Assembly: GCA_905331475.1 (NCBI GenBank) | Contig: CAJNYU010000025.1 | Coordinates: 268,600 to 332,599 of the forward strand | Direction of reading: 5' to 3' | From: Rotaria socialis | Lineage: Eukaryota; Rotifera; Eurotatoria; Philodinida; Philodinidae | Length of the DNA: 64,000 nucleotides | Shown here: positions 24,049 to 35,570 of the stretch, one piece after another | Layout: each line of letters opens with the position of its first letter | How positions within the stretch are numbered: the stretch's first letter is position 1 | The notes under the pieces: generated by a model | The model's database searches: none | Seen by the model: only the letters and a program-made list of their open reading frames with translations | What the model was told of the DNA's origin: nothing | Made by a program: the position numbers and the translations under genes

Positions 24049-25655
24049 TTTCCCATCCTGAAAAGGTAAAAAGATTGTGTAAATTTAAATTATTCATATA
24101 TAAGTAACTTAATTAGATTGAGCTTCCACAGTTAACCATTAGTTCAGAATTGTTCTATGCAAATGTTTTATTTACTTCATTTGTTTGCTATTTCTTTCGA
24201 CGACATTGATCGAATTCCATGAAACTTTTCTCATTGTTGGTCTGGCATTATCTTAGCATGATATATTGATTATTGATGATCTGCCACGCACTGGTAAATA
24301 TTTAATTTGATTTTACTTGAATCAATAGAATATTTTTCATTAGAATGATTTTTTATGAAAAATTACCAAGATATTAACAATGTTATATTTCAAGATTGAA
24401 ATCAATTTTTTGTAAAGTTAAAATTTTTTTTATTTGTTGGTTTTTATAAAAGAATAAATAATGAAAATCATCTAATGATCGTAATATGAAGAACAAGTCA
24501 GTTGAGAACCCATGGAATCAGTTCATGTTAGTCTTTGTATAGTAACATTAGCAACTGCCGATAATCCATTATAATGATTATCACTGAATGATGTTGATTT
24601 AATTGTTCTTGATCAATTTTCTCAAGTATAGAACATACGAACAAAATTTTATTTCTATAGACTCTTGAAGTAATGCATTAGCTTGCTTTTACTTCTTGAA
24701 ATAAAATATCTTTTGGCGGGTGATGATTATTGACGACTATCGCCAACAATATTAAGGATAAAAGTTGCAAAAGATAGTTCAATAATGACATTAATACAAT
24801 GATTAATTGTACCATTTGATGGTACAGTTCCTATAAAAGAAAAATTTAACATTTACTATCATTTGCCGTCATTTCTGCTAGAATGCAAAAATAATTTCTA
24901 AAGAAAAAAGTTTTTATGTTATTGTGACAACTCGCATGTTAACAATAAAAGATCAAATGAATGAAGTTAAAATGAAAATCTATCAAGGAAAATTAATTAC
25001 TGATAAGTCAGTTAAATCTCATCCTTACAAAGATTTATGTAAAATATTTCAAAATATGATAATCAATATGAAATTGCGAATGTAATGAATGTTGAATTTG
25101 CATATGGTTAGTATTCATGTAAACGAATTCATTGAAAATTCTGGTGTAGCTATTGATCAAATTAATGTTCTAACATCATGCAGTATGTAATTAAGTAGAA
25201 TTAATACGTGAGAAAATTTTCAACAACTATCCAACATTAGAAATCAAATCTGTTGATGATATTCAATGAACAGAAAAAACAAATTATTATTATTGAAATG
25301 GTTAAATCAAACAACATAGTAGGCAAAAATCAATTTATAATAAAACAAAAATTTGAAAGATGATTTTGCGTTTCTATCTGATTCTTATCGAATAAATTTT
25401 GCTATAAGATGTGCATGCCAACATTTATTTATTATTTATAATATGAGTGTGAAGAAGAATCACTCACAACTACAAACATACAACAATTTCAGTCCCACAC
25501 CCAAACATTGGATTCATATTTATACATGCTAGAGTGTTTTTGCCACGGTACAAGCATCAAGACTTTAAAAAGCTATGCAGAAAAGAGCGAATGTAATTGC
25601 GAAATGATCATGTAGACGAGAAAATGTTACAGATATTAAGTTTTAGAAATATTGC
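24049..25655. other. Spacer with possible decayed coding
   Basis: About 1.6 kb. A stretch near 24915-25080 reads openly for about 50 codons but matches nothing I recognise. A weak hairpin F5 (tgagtgtg ... cccacaccca) lies at 25444-25503. Confidence 0.35.
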
Positions 25656-27352
25656 CTATCCACCTATGAGAACGAGAAAGCTATCAGGACCGCCACCTTG
25701 ATTCGCCAGCCAAAAACTGATGTTATAAGTGGAACCGACTACTGTCGAGAACGATTGGCTGAGATAATCCGAATATGTTACTGAACCATCGTAGAAATTG
25801 TAGCTGCCTGAGTGAGGGCATGCTGTCGATATGATACCACTGGAACTAGCCCCGTTTGGGTTACAGTAAGTATAATATTGAGTCAATGGACTCTGTTCAA
25901 AACCGCCATTCTGCCACAGCTGTACACCGTTTTCTGTGACTGAAATGTCATCCAGACACCAATAGTTAGGATCTTGGCGTAGAGCCAGCATCATTATTGT
26001 GCTGGTCGATATGGCAACATATGAATATTGATAGTATGTATAAGAAAATGCCGCTACATTTGAAAGGTACAGTAGAGTAGTGATCGTACCGCTTATTATT
26101 GCCGTGCATGTGTTGTTCAGCACGGCTAAATCAAAATGAAAGAACGTTCACATATAAAAGTCAAACAAGCATTAAACTTTCTAATTTGAAAGAATCAACA
26201 TTATTTTTTCGATAAATATTACTAAAATTATGTCACACTTAAAGAAAATCCCTGTTCTTGTATAGATTTTCATGCCATTGTGTCCCATAATTCTAATTAT
26301 ATTTCCACATACTTTAGGAAAACATTTTGTTCGAAATCAAAATACCTTTTCTTTGAATTATATTGGGTGATGTAGTGATCAAGAGTTACTTTGTGTTTTC
26401 TATTTTTCCTTCCACAGTTCTAACTATGCTGCTCTATTTCAGACAGTTCTGTCAGGTATATACGATGAACTGAAGTCGCTGATTTCTAGCGATGTGTAGC
26501 ATGTTGCCTATCAAAAATTGAATCTCGAGATCATACAGATTTTCTGCAAAATCATACTAAAAATGATCCTCCTTTCAAGGTTGGCTTGCTCAATTTTTGA
26601 ATGGTTCTGCCCTTGTCGACGTTTTTCTCATTTCAAATACGTCACGGGCGATCTTTTAGTCAACGGATCTTGAGAGTTCTAGTACAATTATCGATTGAAC
26701 AAAGTCTCACACCACAACTGTAAAATTTTGATTTCTGAAACACATGAGAACTTCAGCGCTCATCCTCCACCGGAATATGAAAGAACGACTTTTTCTGAAG
26801 CTCAAATTATGTGTTCAATTTTTGGCAATAAAAATGGATTAATAAAAAGTGATCCAGTTTCACTGAGTCATCCGATAGTTTGTACTTACAAGATGGTACA
26901 TTGACTGTTGTCGTAGTGACTCCTGTTGTAGTGGTGCCTACCGTCGTAGCGCCTATGTATATTATGAAAATATATTCCTCAATAGTATAAAATGTTGCGA
27001 GGATGGATCTTACTCGTTGCCGATGATACTGCTGTAGAGGAAGAGTTACTTGATGTTGAAGATGCTATTTAAAAGAAAACAAAAAGAATGAAATCTACTG
27101 TTCTGTAAATTATCTTTAGCATTGCCTATGTCACTGCTATTTAAATCCTACCTCCCATATTCGAAGTTAAAATTCCAGCTGCCAGGCCACCACCCGTTAA
27201 TAGTAATAATAAGAGCAAGAGAGAGCAGCACAGTTTCAAACCAAAACAACGCTTACATCTGAAAATCGATGAGAAATTCGATCCAACATAATAATTACAT
27301 AATCAAACGAATGATACTTTCCTTTGTTGAGATTTTTTCCAACACGATTCAT
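25656..27352 (-). CDS. Type II single-pass membrane protein with Ser/Thr stalk and secreted-type ectodomain
   Basis: Five exons join in frame to 241 aa: 27352-27318, 27258-27152, 27064-27014, 26952-26890 and 26125-25656. Order: a short basic cytosolic N-terminus (MNRVGKNLNKGKCKRC), one transmembrane helix (about 20-42, LCCSLLLLLLLLTGGGLAAG), a Ser/Thr-rich stalk (about 48-85, SSTSSNSSSTAV and TTVGTTTTGVTTTT), then an ectodomain with YWCLDDISV, NGGFEQ and SGSYNFYDGS...YLSQSFST...YNISFWLAN. The ectodomain pattern (NGGFE, DDISV, STYNISFWL) resembles DUF642/MAM-like jelly-roll modules that bind carbohydrate; that is inference. The intron at 26126-26889 (764 bp) is far longer than the others. An alternative longer N-terminal frame exists but needs a TTG start and breaks the next splice phase. 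Confidence 0.7.
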
Positions 27353-30300
27353 TATCACAATTGTCATTGTTGCCGTTGACTGTTTGATTTTTCCTGTTAA
27401 TATTCAGATGGCAAGTTGCGTTATAAATGAAAGCAATGCTCGATTCTTTCGGTTTTACTCTAACTGGTTTCAAAGAGATTAAGAATGAAAAACGCCACAA
27501 AAAATACCCATAATCCAAAGGATGATCATATTCATTAAGGCTTTACTTTATTTTTAATCAGTAACTTGAACTCGATCAGAACACACTAATGCATTTCGAT
27601 GCTTGTTTCAAAACATTTCAAAATATATACGTATGTATTCAGTAATGAGATTTAATGTGCGTAAGCCCAAGTGCTGATTCTCTCCGAATATATTTTCTAT
27701 CATTTGAAGCGATGTATCAAAGCGAAGCAGCACTTTTTGGCACAATACTACTGCTTAACAAGCAGATGGAACACAATTCCATCGAAATATGTGTTTCAGT
27801 TTTCCAATTTTCAGTTAAAGAGGGTGACTAGGACTTACATAATTTTGAAAATCAAGAAATGCGAAAAATTCAATATCGATCTGCATTGAGCAGTAATTAT
27901 TTACTCACGCAACTCTCAACGTGTTTATATCAATGTCATGTGGATTGCCAGAAAAAGTACTGCATCTCTTTCAGCATAACCATATCAACGGCGACAAAGA
28001 AAAAGGAAGCTGGAAGACGCGGGTTATTTCTAATATCTTTTATTATTAACCGGCAATTCGCATCCCTCTGCAATGATAAGTTTACAGCGATTAAAATGGG
28101 CTAATCGATTTTTAATGAACTGAATAAATATTTTCACGTTTTACTCTATAGCACTTCTGTAAACATAAAGGACTTGTATGATTGGTATGCTCGCACGGTG
28201 TAGTCATCTCATGTTTGCCTTCGATTGATGAAAATAACCAATTTTATTTCATCAATAATTTTTGGAAATTTGTCAAACATGATCCATGTTTTAAACGAAC
28301 TCGCAATTGGATCAAATCAGATTTAAACTATCACAATCATTAAAAATCGGATTACAACTGAAATAATCAAAACAAATTGTCATTTTCTTAGGTGAAAACA
28401 ATTTTCATATTAGAAACGGTCAAAACTAGCAAAATTCTGTCTGGAAGAGAGAATGGAGCAGAAAGTGTGCAATATAAAAAAATGATTATATTAGAGGGAT
28501 GTTTGTTAAGAGAGATTTTACTTTAATAGAATGATGAATTTTCTGATCGAACTGAGCATCCTTCTTTTCTCTGAAAGAATAAACGAATGAAATGCCTAGA
28601 AAAGAACTAAATTTCTTTTTCTTTTATGATGGTCGATCTCCAGAATAGTAATGGTACTAAGAAATAATGGTGCAATACAAATGGAAGCATCATTTTTAGA
28701 AAATAATCCTTTTAGTGGTGGCACATGTTTGAAGATGAAAATAAAGACTTATTGAAGCAGATTATTTTCTCTCCAGTAATTGAGCATTTATTGAACTGTG
28801 TTTGATAGTGTCTTCTGAACATGCTTACGTTGAAGAATTGGTCCCCTGCTCAGTGGATGATGACTCAGCCGAGTGGATCTCAGGAATCTCAGTCACACTT
28901 GAAAATATGTTAACATTTGTTGTTGCTGGATAAATCTAAAATATACGGGCAGGCCAAACTATGGCTACTAAAATTAATACTGTCCTACTCTTCTCAATCC
29001 AGTCTTCGGCAGATATGGACCACTGGCTATAATACTGGCAGTTGGCATGTGATAAATAGTGATAATGTTTTGAAAGTAAGTTGATAAGAATTCAAACTGT
29101 TAGGGTGCTAATAATGCAGTGTCACTTTTTGTTGAAAATAATACGTTGTTGTTGTTGTTTTTTATTCTCTTCTTTTCATAAAAAGGTGAGCCTTTTCTTC
29201 AACAATAATACATTTAGCATAAGAACATCACCCCAGCAGTCATCCAGAAGTTTGATTCTATAGCATCGAAAGGCAACTTCAACAAAGAAATCATATTATT
29301 TACTTCAAGAGCAGGATAATTGCTTTTGAGTCGTTTCTTCTTTACACAAAGTAAAATGAAAGGTTTGCTTAGTCAAGTATTATTTCAAAACATTAAGGGA
29401 ATGTCGAGAGTCATATGCTTTCGAAAGAAAAAGAGCTCAGCTATTCATCAGTCACTCTGAAATAATACTTCCCCATTCCATAATCATTCGAAATTCACAC
29501 GACTAAAATAAAAAGTGTGCGATAAACATTGTGTTAACATTTTAAAACAAAATACCAAAATCATAACGATCGATGAAATAACAAAACACGACTCTGATAG
29601 ATCGATAACACAATAGCAACAGTTTTTTTCAAAATGTTATATCTATAAAAAAAAACATCCAGCAATTACATAATGTTATTGTTTTACAAAAGGATATTAT
29701 AGAATGTGGATTATTTGATTACTCTAGTGATAAATGGACAGTTTTGTTTTAAATTTCTTATAGCGAAACACATTAGTAATAGATTATTTGATATTATTGT
29801 GGATTTTGTATTTCATTGTGAAACTTGTCGGTTTCTGAACGAGTGCTGCAGATGGAAGAAAAATATCGAAAAGAAAAATGAGTGCGTTACAATACTACTT
29901 CTACTATAACTTCTAAGCCATACAACAAACTTTGAAACTATTTTTTCATATAGGTAGCCCTATTTGTTCTCTAAAAATGATCCTGAAACCAGTGAACTTA
30001 CAGTTTAAGAACTCGCAAAACCTTACTACGTTAACATAATAAAATGACATAATTTGCGCGTTTTTATATTTTACTAGATGTTGTACGCAAGAGCAAACGT
30101 CAGTCCTGCTCTAGTTATGTCTTGATAACACATAATGTTTTAATTATCTTTGTAAAATATTTTCTTAGTTGTTGAAAATGAAGACAAGAAGTTGTCGGAG
30201 AAATCTGTTAACTAATAATATCTAATAAGTATTATTGAGTGTCACATTATACATGCAAGATAATGAAGAGTGGCAAATGAAAAACTGCATTATGTTATCA

Positions 30301-31920
30301 TGCTGCTTTGACATCAGAAAAAAAACAGATTGTCTTACATTGTCACGAAAAGTTCATGAATGAGTTAAAAGTAGAAAAACAGAGACATGAAACTAGAATA
30401 ACGTATCTAGTATAATATAGGAGCGAGAAATGTGGGTATTAGTCATCTCTTCACGCACATCCTAAAACTTAATTTCTTTTTTTAGTGCTAAGTTTATAGT
30501 AAATCAACTGAAAAGTTCAGCGTATTTGATATTGTATATAAAAAAGAAAGTTTATCTTGTTGCACACAATTATTACCAATGATTTGGTCATTATTATTCA
30601 GTACTAACCAGCTCATGTTAATTGAACATTTAATAATTATACAATAAGTCGCTTGGTCAGTACTTTCCACGGCGCCTCAATATAAACTGTGATTCCTAGC
30701 TAACTTCATAAGGCTATTTTATATCACGAGTAATGAATTCTGATATGATATCGACGAATGACTGTTGGCCCATTACTCACAAAGTTACTCTAAAGGAAGC
30801 ATTATCCGAGATCGCAACTTGAGTGCATCTCCGCATCTTGAAGTTTATGCAGAGATATATCTTAATTCAAATGTTCATCGTAAACCAATTTTGATTTCAT
30901 ATGAGGATGTGAGGGTTTGTGAGTGTTAGTGTAGCTATTTCCGAAAAGAAAACTTGATTCTGACCCCACATCGATACCCTCGACAAAACTTAGGGTAGAC
31001 ACGTTCAAATAGTGAATAAAATATTTTTGAACCGTAAAAAATTTTCAAAACTGAACAAAAGTACTCTTCTATCAAAACAAAAATAAAAATCCAAGATTCA
31101 TTTCGGTTTCGCTACCTGGAAAACACTTTAGGCTACCAACTAAAGTAAATCAAAACGATCAAAATTTTTGAAAATTTTCATTTTATAGTATAGTTCCCCA
31201 GAAACTCGCTGAACATGTGAATTTGGAAAAATCTGTAGCTCAAAGTCTCTATCTTTTCTTGTTCTGAAATTGTTCAAAAACTATAGTGGCAAACACTGCC
31301 ATTTTATATGAGATGTGTGAGTTGACGTACGCAGGTATCCGTTTGCTTCTGCGACACCCACATAAAGTGTTGAGAAATGCTGAGGACGTTCCAAAGTGAA
31401 GTTTAAAGGTATATAGAAAAACTGATCCTGTCTTGGTAATTTACATGAAACTTTTCTGCAAACGTCGATATGAAATGCATGGGAATGGTTTGCTTCTTAC
31501 ATTTGAATTCTCTCTATTGTTGCTAATCACAAGAAACTTGCTCTCTTCACTGTTCTGTTGCTTAATCCTTCAAAAATGCAATGGGAAAGTAATTAGCACA
31601 TTATGAAGAGCCGTTATTAATATAGGAGCTGCTTAGGAGATCAAACTTTTAAATCATATACTTCATCATTCCTTTTTCATTTTACTTCACAAAATACTCG
31701 TAGTGGATATTTCATAAGACATTTAAAACTGACTCCTATGATATCAGACAGAAGCAATCTAAAATCAAATGATTAATATGTTAACACATGTGCTTGCTCT
31801 CAGAAGTTTAATTGATCTTAAAGTGTTTATAGTAAGAAAAATAACTCTGAAATATGAAGTCTGCATTCGCCGACGCAGAAACAAAATTGCGTGGTTGTTT
31901 TAACTGGCAAGCACAATCAT
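27353..31920. other. Gene-poor spacer with gene relics
   Basis: About 4.6 kb. On the minus strand around 28845-29040 a hydrophobic segment (TVLILVAIVWPARI) is followed by a Ser/Thr/Glu-rich exon-like block with a gtaagc donor, reminiscent of the stalk of the 25.6-kb gene; it may be a relic of a related gene. The GPCR-flank copy lies at 30085-30335, and a degenerate telomere-like hairpin F6 at about 30904-30981. No intact gene. Confidence 0.4.
30085..30335. repeat. Second copy of the GPCR 5' flank, without the gene
   Basis: Direct copy of 23430-23690. On the side where the receptor should begin the similarity stops at about 30085, so the coding part has been lost or was never copied. Confidence 0.6.
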
Positions 31921-31937
31921 ATGACAATATTCTCATG

Positions 31938-32640
31938 ATGCATGAATCGTATACAAGGGCAAACATACAGCAAGCATCAAAGTATAAGAATTGTAGTTGA
32001 TCAACTTGTTCATCAAGGACAAGTTATCGCTCAAACTGTTTTGAGTCAACACTCATCAGCAAGTTCTTACTCTTATTCAACATGCTATTGGTCAACTATC
32101 ATCTTTAATTGGTTCAATTAGCCGAATTGACTTCGACGCAATCATTAATCAATTCAAACCTATTTTAAGTGAACTTATCAATCAAGCTCTTGCTACAATG
32201 CTTGGTGGTATGTATGAGTCTCATTTTTCTATTTCATAAAATTTCATTTTTATTTTTGATAATTAGGTCGTGCTTCAATCGATATTGCTGCTGCCTTGAA
32301 TGGATTTCTCGAAGAAGTCACCAAACCCCTTCTTGGAATTGGTCAGCACTTCCTTAACCAACGTTTAGCTGCTGTTCTTGGTGGTCTTGGTAGCCTTGAT
32401 AGAGCACGTGCCATTAGTGACCTCTTTGCCAGTAAGTGAAAACATAAAAATATTTGATTAAAAAAAAAACACGTTGATTCTCTACTAGCTCTCTCGCAAC
32501 AAATTGGTAATGCTGTTACAGTTGCTCAAGGTGTCCTCACAGGTGCTCTCGATAGTTTAGTTAGTCTTGGTTCAAACATCCTTGATGCTTCAAAACCACA
32601 CTGGGAACATCTTCACGGTTCAATCACTGATGGTCAATAA
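31938..32640 (+). pseudogene. Small helical protein gene, frameshifted near its start
   Basis: Exon blocks ending 32207, 32267-32431 and 32489-32640 (TAA) join in phase. They encode an alanine/leucine/glutamine-rich helical protein with LTLIQHAIGQLSSLIGSI, INQFKPILSELINQALATML, LNGFLEEVTKPLLGIG, VTVAQGVLTGALDSL and a C-terminal PHWEHLHG. The upstream continuation (IVVDQLVHQGQVIAQTVLSQ, from an ATG near 31938) is in a different frame, joined around 32045, so a single indel has probably broken the gene. No signal peptide exon was found. I do not recognise the family; heptad-like Leu/Ile spacing and Gln-rich helices resemble small secreted or lipid-interacting rotifer proteins, but this is not secure. 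Confidence 0.5.
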
Positions 32641-33256
32641 ATCATTTAAGTAAATTTCATACTTTATTTTTCTTCTAATGAAATAAAAATTTAAAATTAA
32701 AAAAAAACATCTTCAATATTTAGGCAATTCGAGTTTTATTCCCTAAGCAAAAATTGGTTAACGATAGGGGCGTGTCTTTTTTTGTATTATAAAATTTAAC
32801 TATAATGCAATAATCGAACGATAAAAAGATGTATGATATTGAAAGATAATTATTTTATTGTAAGAGATTCTCAATCAATTAATCAATGGTAGATGATCTT
32901 ACATTTTGAATATCATTGTTTTTTTTATAAACAATCAATGCAATTTTCGTGTTTACATGAAATATAAACCAATAGATTAAGTATCCAAAAAAGAATAGGG
33001 CTGCGGTTAGGTGTGCATCTAAAAATGACTTTTATACTTTAAATCTTGTAAAATATGATCACAGGAAAATAATATTAAATGCGTTATCTCAGATGTGTAA
33101 GTGTAAGAATGAAACGTAATGACTTTTCATAAACAAAATGAGAAATCATCGTCGAAAGTTGATATTTTCTTGTAGCTATTTTAGAAATGTTATTAGCCTA
33201 ATGGCAACGGTTATCACGTTTTTCACTTTATTGAATCAATCAAAATAATAATAGAT
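32641..33256. other. Spacer, convergent 3' ends
   Basis: About 0.6 kb between the 3' end of the helical-protein gene (plus strand) and the 3' end of F-box copy 1 (minus strand). A polyadenylation signal aataaa follows the first gene at about 32681. Nothing else seen. Confidence 0.5.
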
Positions 33257-35570
33257 TTATAACAAAGGAAGATAATGATAGTAATCTTGCACATTATCCA
33301 ATTGTTCAAAAAAAATTAATTGTTTCACCTTAGCACAATTGCGTCGTGTTTCTTCTCTTGTAAAGTTATTTGTCACAATTTTCAAGCGAAGATAAAGTGC
33401 TTTCAATTCGGTTAGGCAAGGTACATATGCCTTTGTTTCATTTAGAAATTGTTCAAGATAATCTTGATGACCATGGCTCACATCAAGTGAAGTAAGATGC
33501 GGATATTCAATCATTGAATATGATTGACTATGGTCAGATGATAATTTCATATCAGCTAATACCTGCGGTTCGATATTGAAAATACGTAAATACTTCAGTA
33601 ATGGAAACGATCGGGCAATTCGAACGAAGAATTCATGTTTAAATCCATCATTATCTTCCACCAGTAAATATGTAACATAATTGAATACAATATTTGGAAA
33701 TATATTGCCAAGACATGGAAGATAATCAAATGCAAAAGGCAGTGAAAAAATTGAACATTCAGCTGTGTACATGCTAAGATAATTGACGGTAGTAGCCGCA
33801 TTTTGTTGTCCGATATTTATCAACGTTTGCTGGATATGTTCACGAGATAAATCATGAGATAAATCACGAATGTCAATATAACTACTAACATAGAAAGTGA
33901 GTGAATGAAGCTGTGGAATATGAACAAGAATATCATTTTGAACACAAGTACCGTCGATGATTCTATTTCGATCTTTTATACAAAGATATAAAGTTAAATG
34001 TTTCAGGTAAGGCATACGACGAAGAAGCAATGGTATTTGTTCATATTGTTGAAATTGAAAGTAAGATTTTAGTGAGAAACAGTTCAGATTAGGTAACATG
34101 TCCTAGAAAAAAGAAAAGTTTCTTCATTAATCTAAAAGACTAAATCATAAGCGTCATGGCTTGTCATGGATAATCATATTTACTACTCAACTTTGTTTTT
34201 TTTCGAAAAATACATTATGTGTAGGTTCCGTTTCCAAAGTAACACCAACATATGTGGAAAATTGTCTTTCCGCATCGTCAACAATGCTGATATCATAACT
34301 GGATATGTCTGACTTCACATGTCTAGTAATGAAACTCTTCGTTGACGCTACCAGTTCTGTGCAATTATTATAAATGGTAAATAACAAATTGATCAGTTCG
34401 ATTATGAAATTTTGGAGAAAGATTGGTACTATAGAAAAGAATTCATTCTATTCAATGTTTATAATCATTCATATATAATTATATGCAATCAATGATAAAA
34501 GAACGATTCAATTCGTGACTCCTCTGACAAATCATTTTATGATGATTATTTCTACCAGAAAAATCTCAATCTTTTGACCAAATCCAAATTCTTGATAGGT
34601 ACAAATTTCATGACAAACACTTATACATCAGCACTTATCAGATACTTTTCGTTATTAATATAACATGAAAGCATTTAATCCTTAACAATGAATCAAAAAT
34701 TCGGTGAAGTAGTAATTATTTGTCTCATCAGTGACATCATCATCTATGAAAATTTACCGTGTTATGAACAATTGTTGAAGAGCTGTCTATGGAATAAACA
34801 GTAACATTAAATGTCGTCAATTGCTTGAGCCGACCATCAAGTAAATAAAGACAATCATCAAAAGTTTCTACCATGATACATAAATGAGTCAGAATTGAAG
34901 AGTAAAAAGTAGTCGACAGTAAATCACAAAGTGATAAACCTGGACATAACATAACATATGGTCCAATAATATTCAGATATGTTAAATTTTTGAAGAAATT
35001 CAAGATGTGCTCATATACATTTCTTGTATACTCTTTCAATGAGCCGACCCTTGCGCTCTTATCATTATTAACAAGAATAAGGCTGGTAATTTGTTGTTGA
35101 AAAACAGATCATGCAGCGATGATTCATCTAAAGAAAAAACAACGAAATTTACAATAAACCATTCTATCTAACATTTTTTTCCGGAATCATGAAGTATATG
35201 TTAAATGTTTACGTGTAAAATATTTTGAAGCGATTTGTTGTTCGAAATTGAAGAGTTTAAGTTCAGCTAGATTTGGATAGACGGTGACAAGAAGAATACG
35301 TTCCATGACAACTGGTTCAAGAATGAAATATTTGATATTATGATTAACTCTTGGTAATATGTAGATGCAGAATCGATCAATTAAAGAAATATTATCAGTA
35401 CGTACGAAATTGAGAATATTGGTGAACGTCTTCTCTTGCGCAAGAATGTCAAGTCGTCCATTATTAATATCCAATAATGAATAAAGAACATCAATATTAT
35501 TTTATTTTCTCAAAATGTTCAATAATATTTCAGTAGGCAGATCCAAAAGATGAACATTAGATTGACTCAT
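33257..35570 (-). pseudogene. F-box/LRR-like protein, copy 1 (nonsense codon and frameshift)
   Basis: Blocks: 35570-35213, about 35129-34758 and 34102-33257. The N-terminus MSQSNVHLLDLPTEILLNIL is a clear F-box; the rest is a Leu/Ile/Phe-rich, LRR-like repeat fold (FFKNLTYLNIIG, MPYLKHLTLYL, IPQLHSLTFYV, FPLLKYLRIF, YPHLTSLDV) ending HYLPLL. F-box proteins of this type are substrate adaptors of SCF ubiquitin ligases, the machinery that SGT1 (10.4 kb) also serves. Lesions: TAA within the F-box where copy 2 has Leu (RK*NNIDVLYSL against KKLDNMDILYSL), and a 2-bp length difference in exon 2 that shifts the frame before FQQQITSLILV. The last intron (34103-34757) is unusually long. Probably not functional unless translation restarts at the Met at 35474. 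Confidence 0.75.

Noticed and set aside
24915-25080. Possible ubiquitin-like or other coding stretch
   Set aside because: A loose resemblance in a few residues only, with stops on both sides and no second motif.
27303-27518. Longer N-terminus for the type II membrane protein
   Set aside because: It starts only at TTG and its splice into the next exon would be out of frame; the ATG at 27352 gives correct phases throughout.
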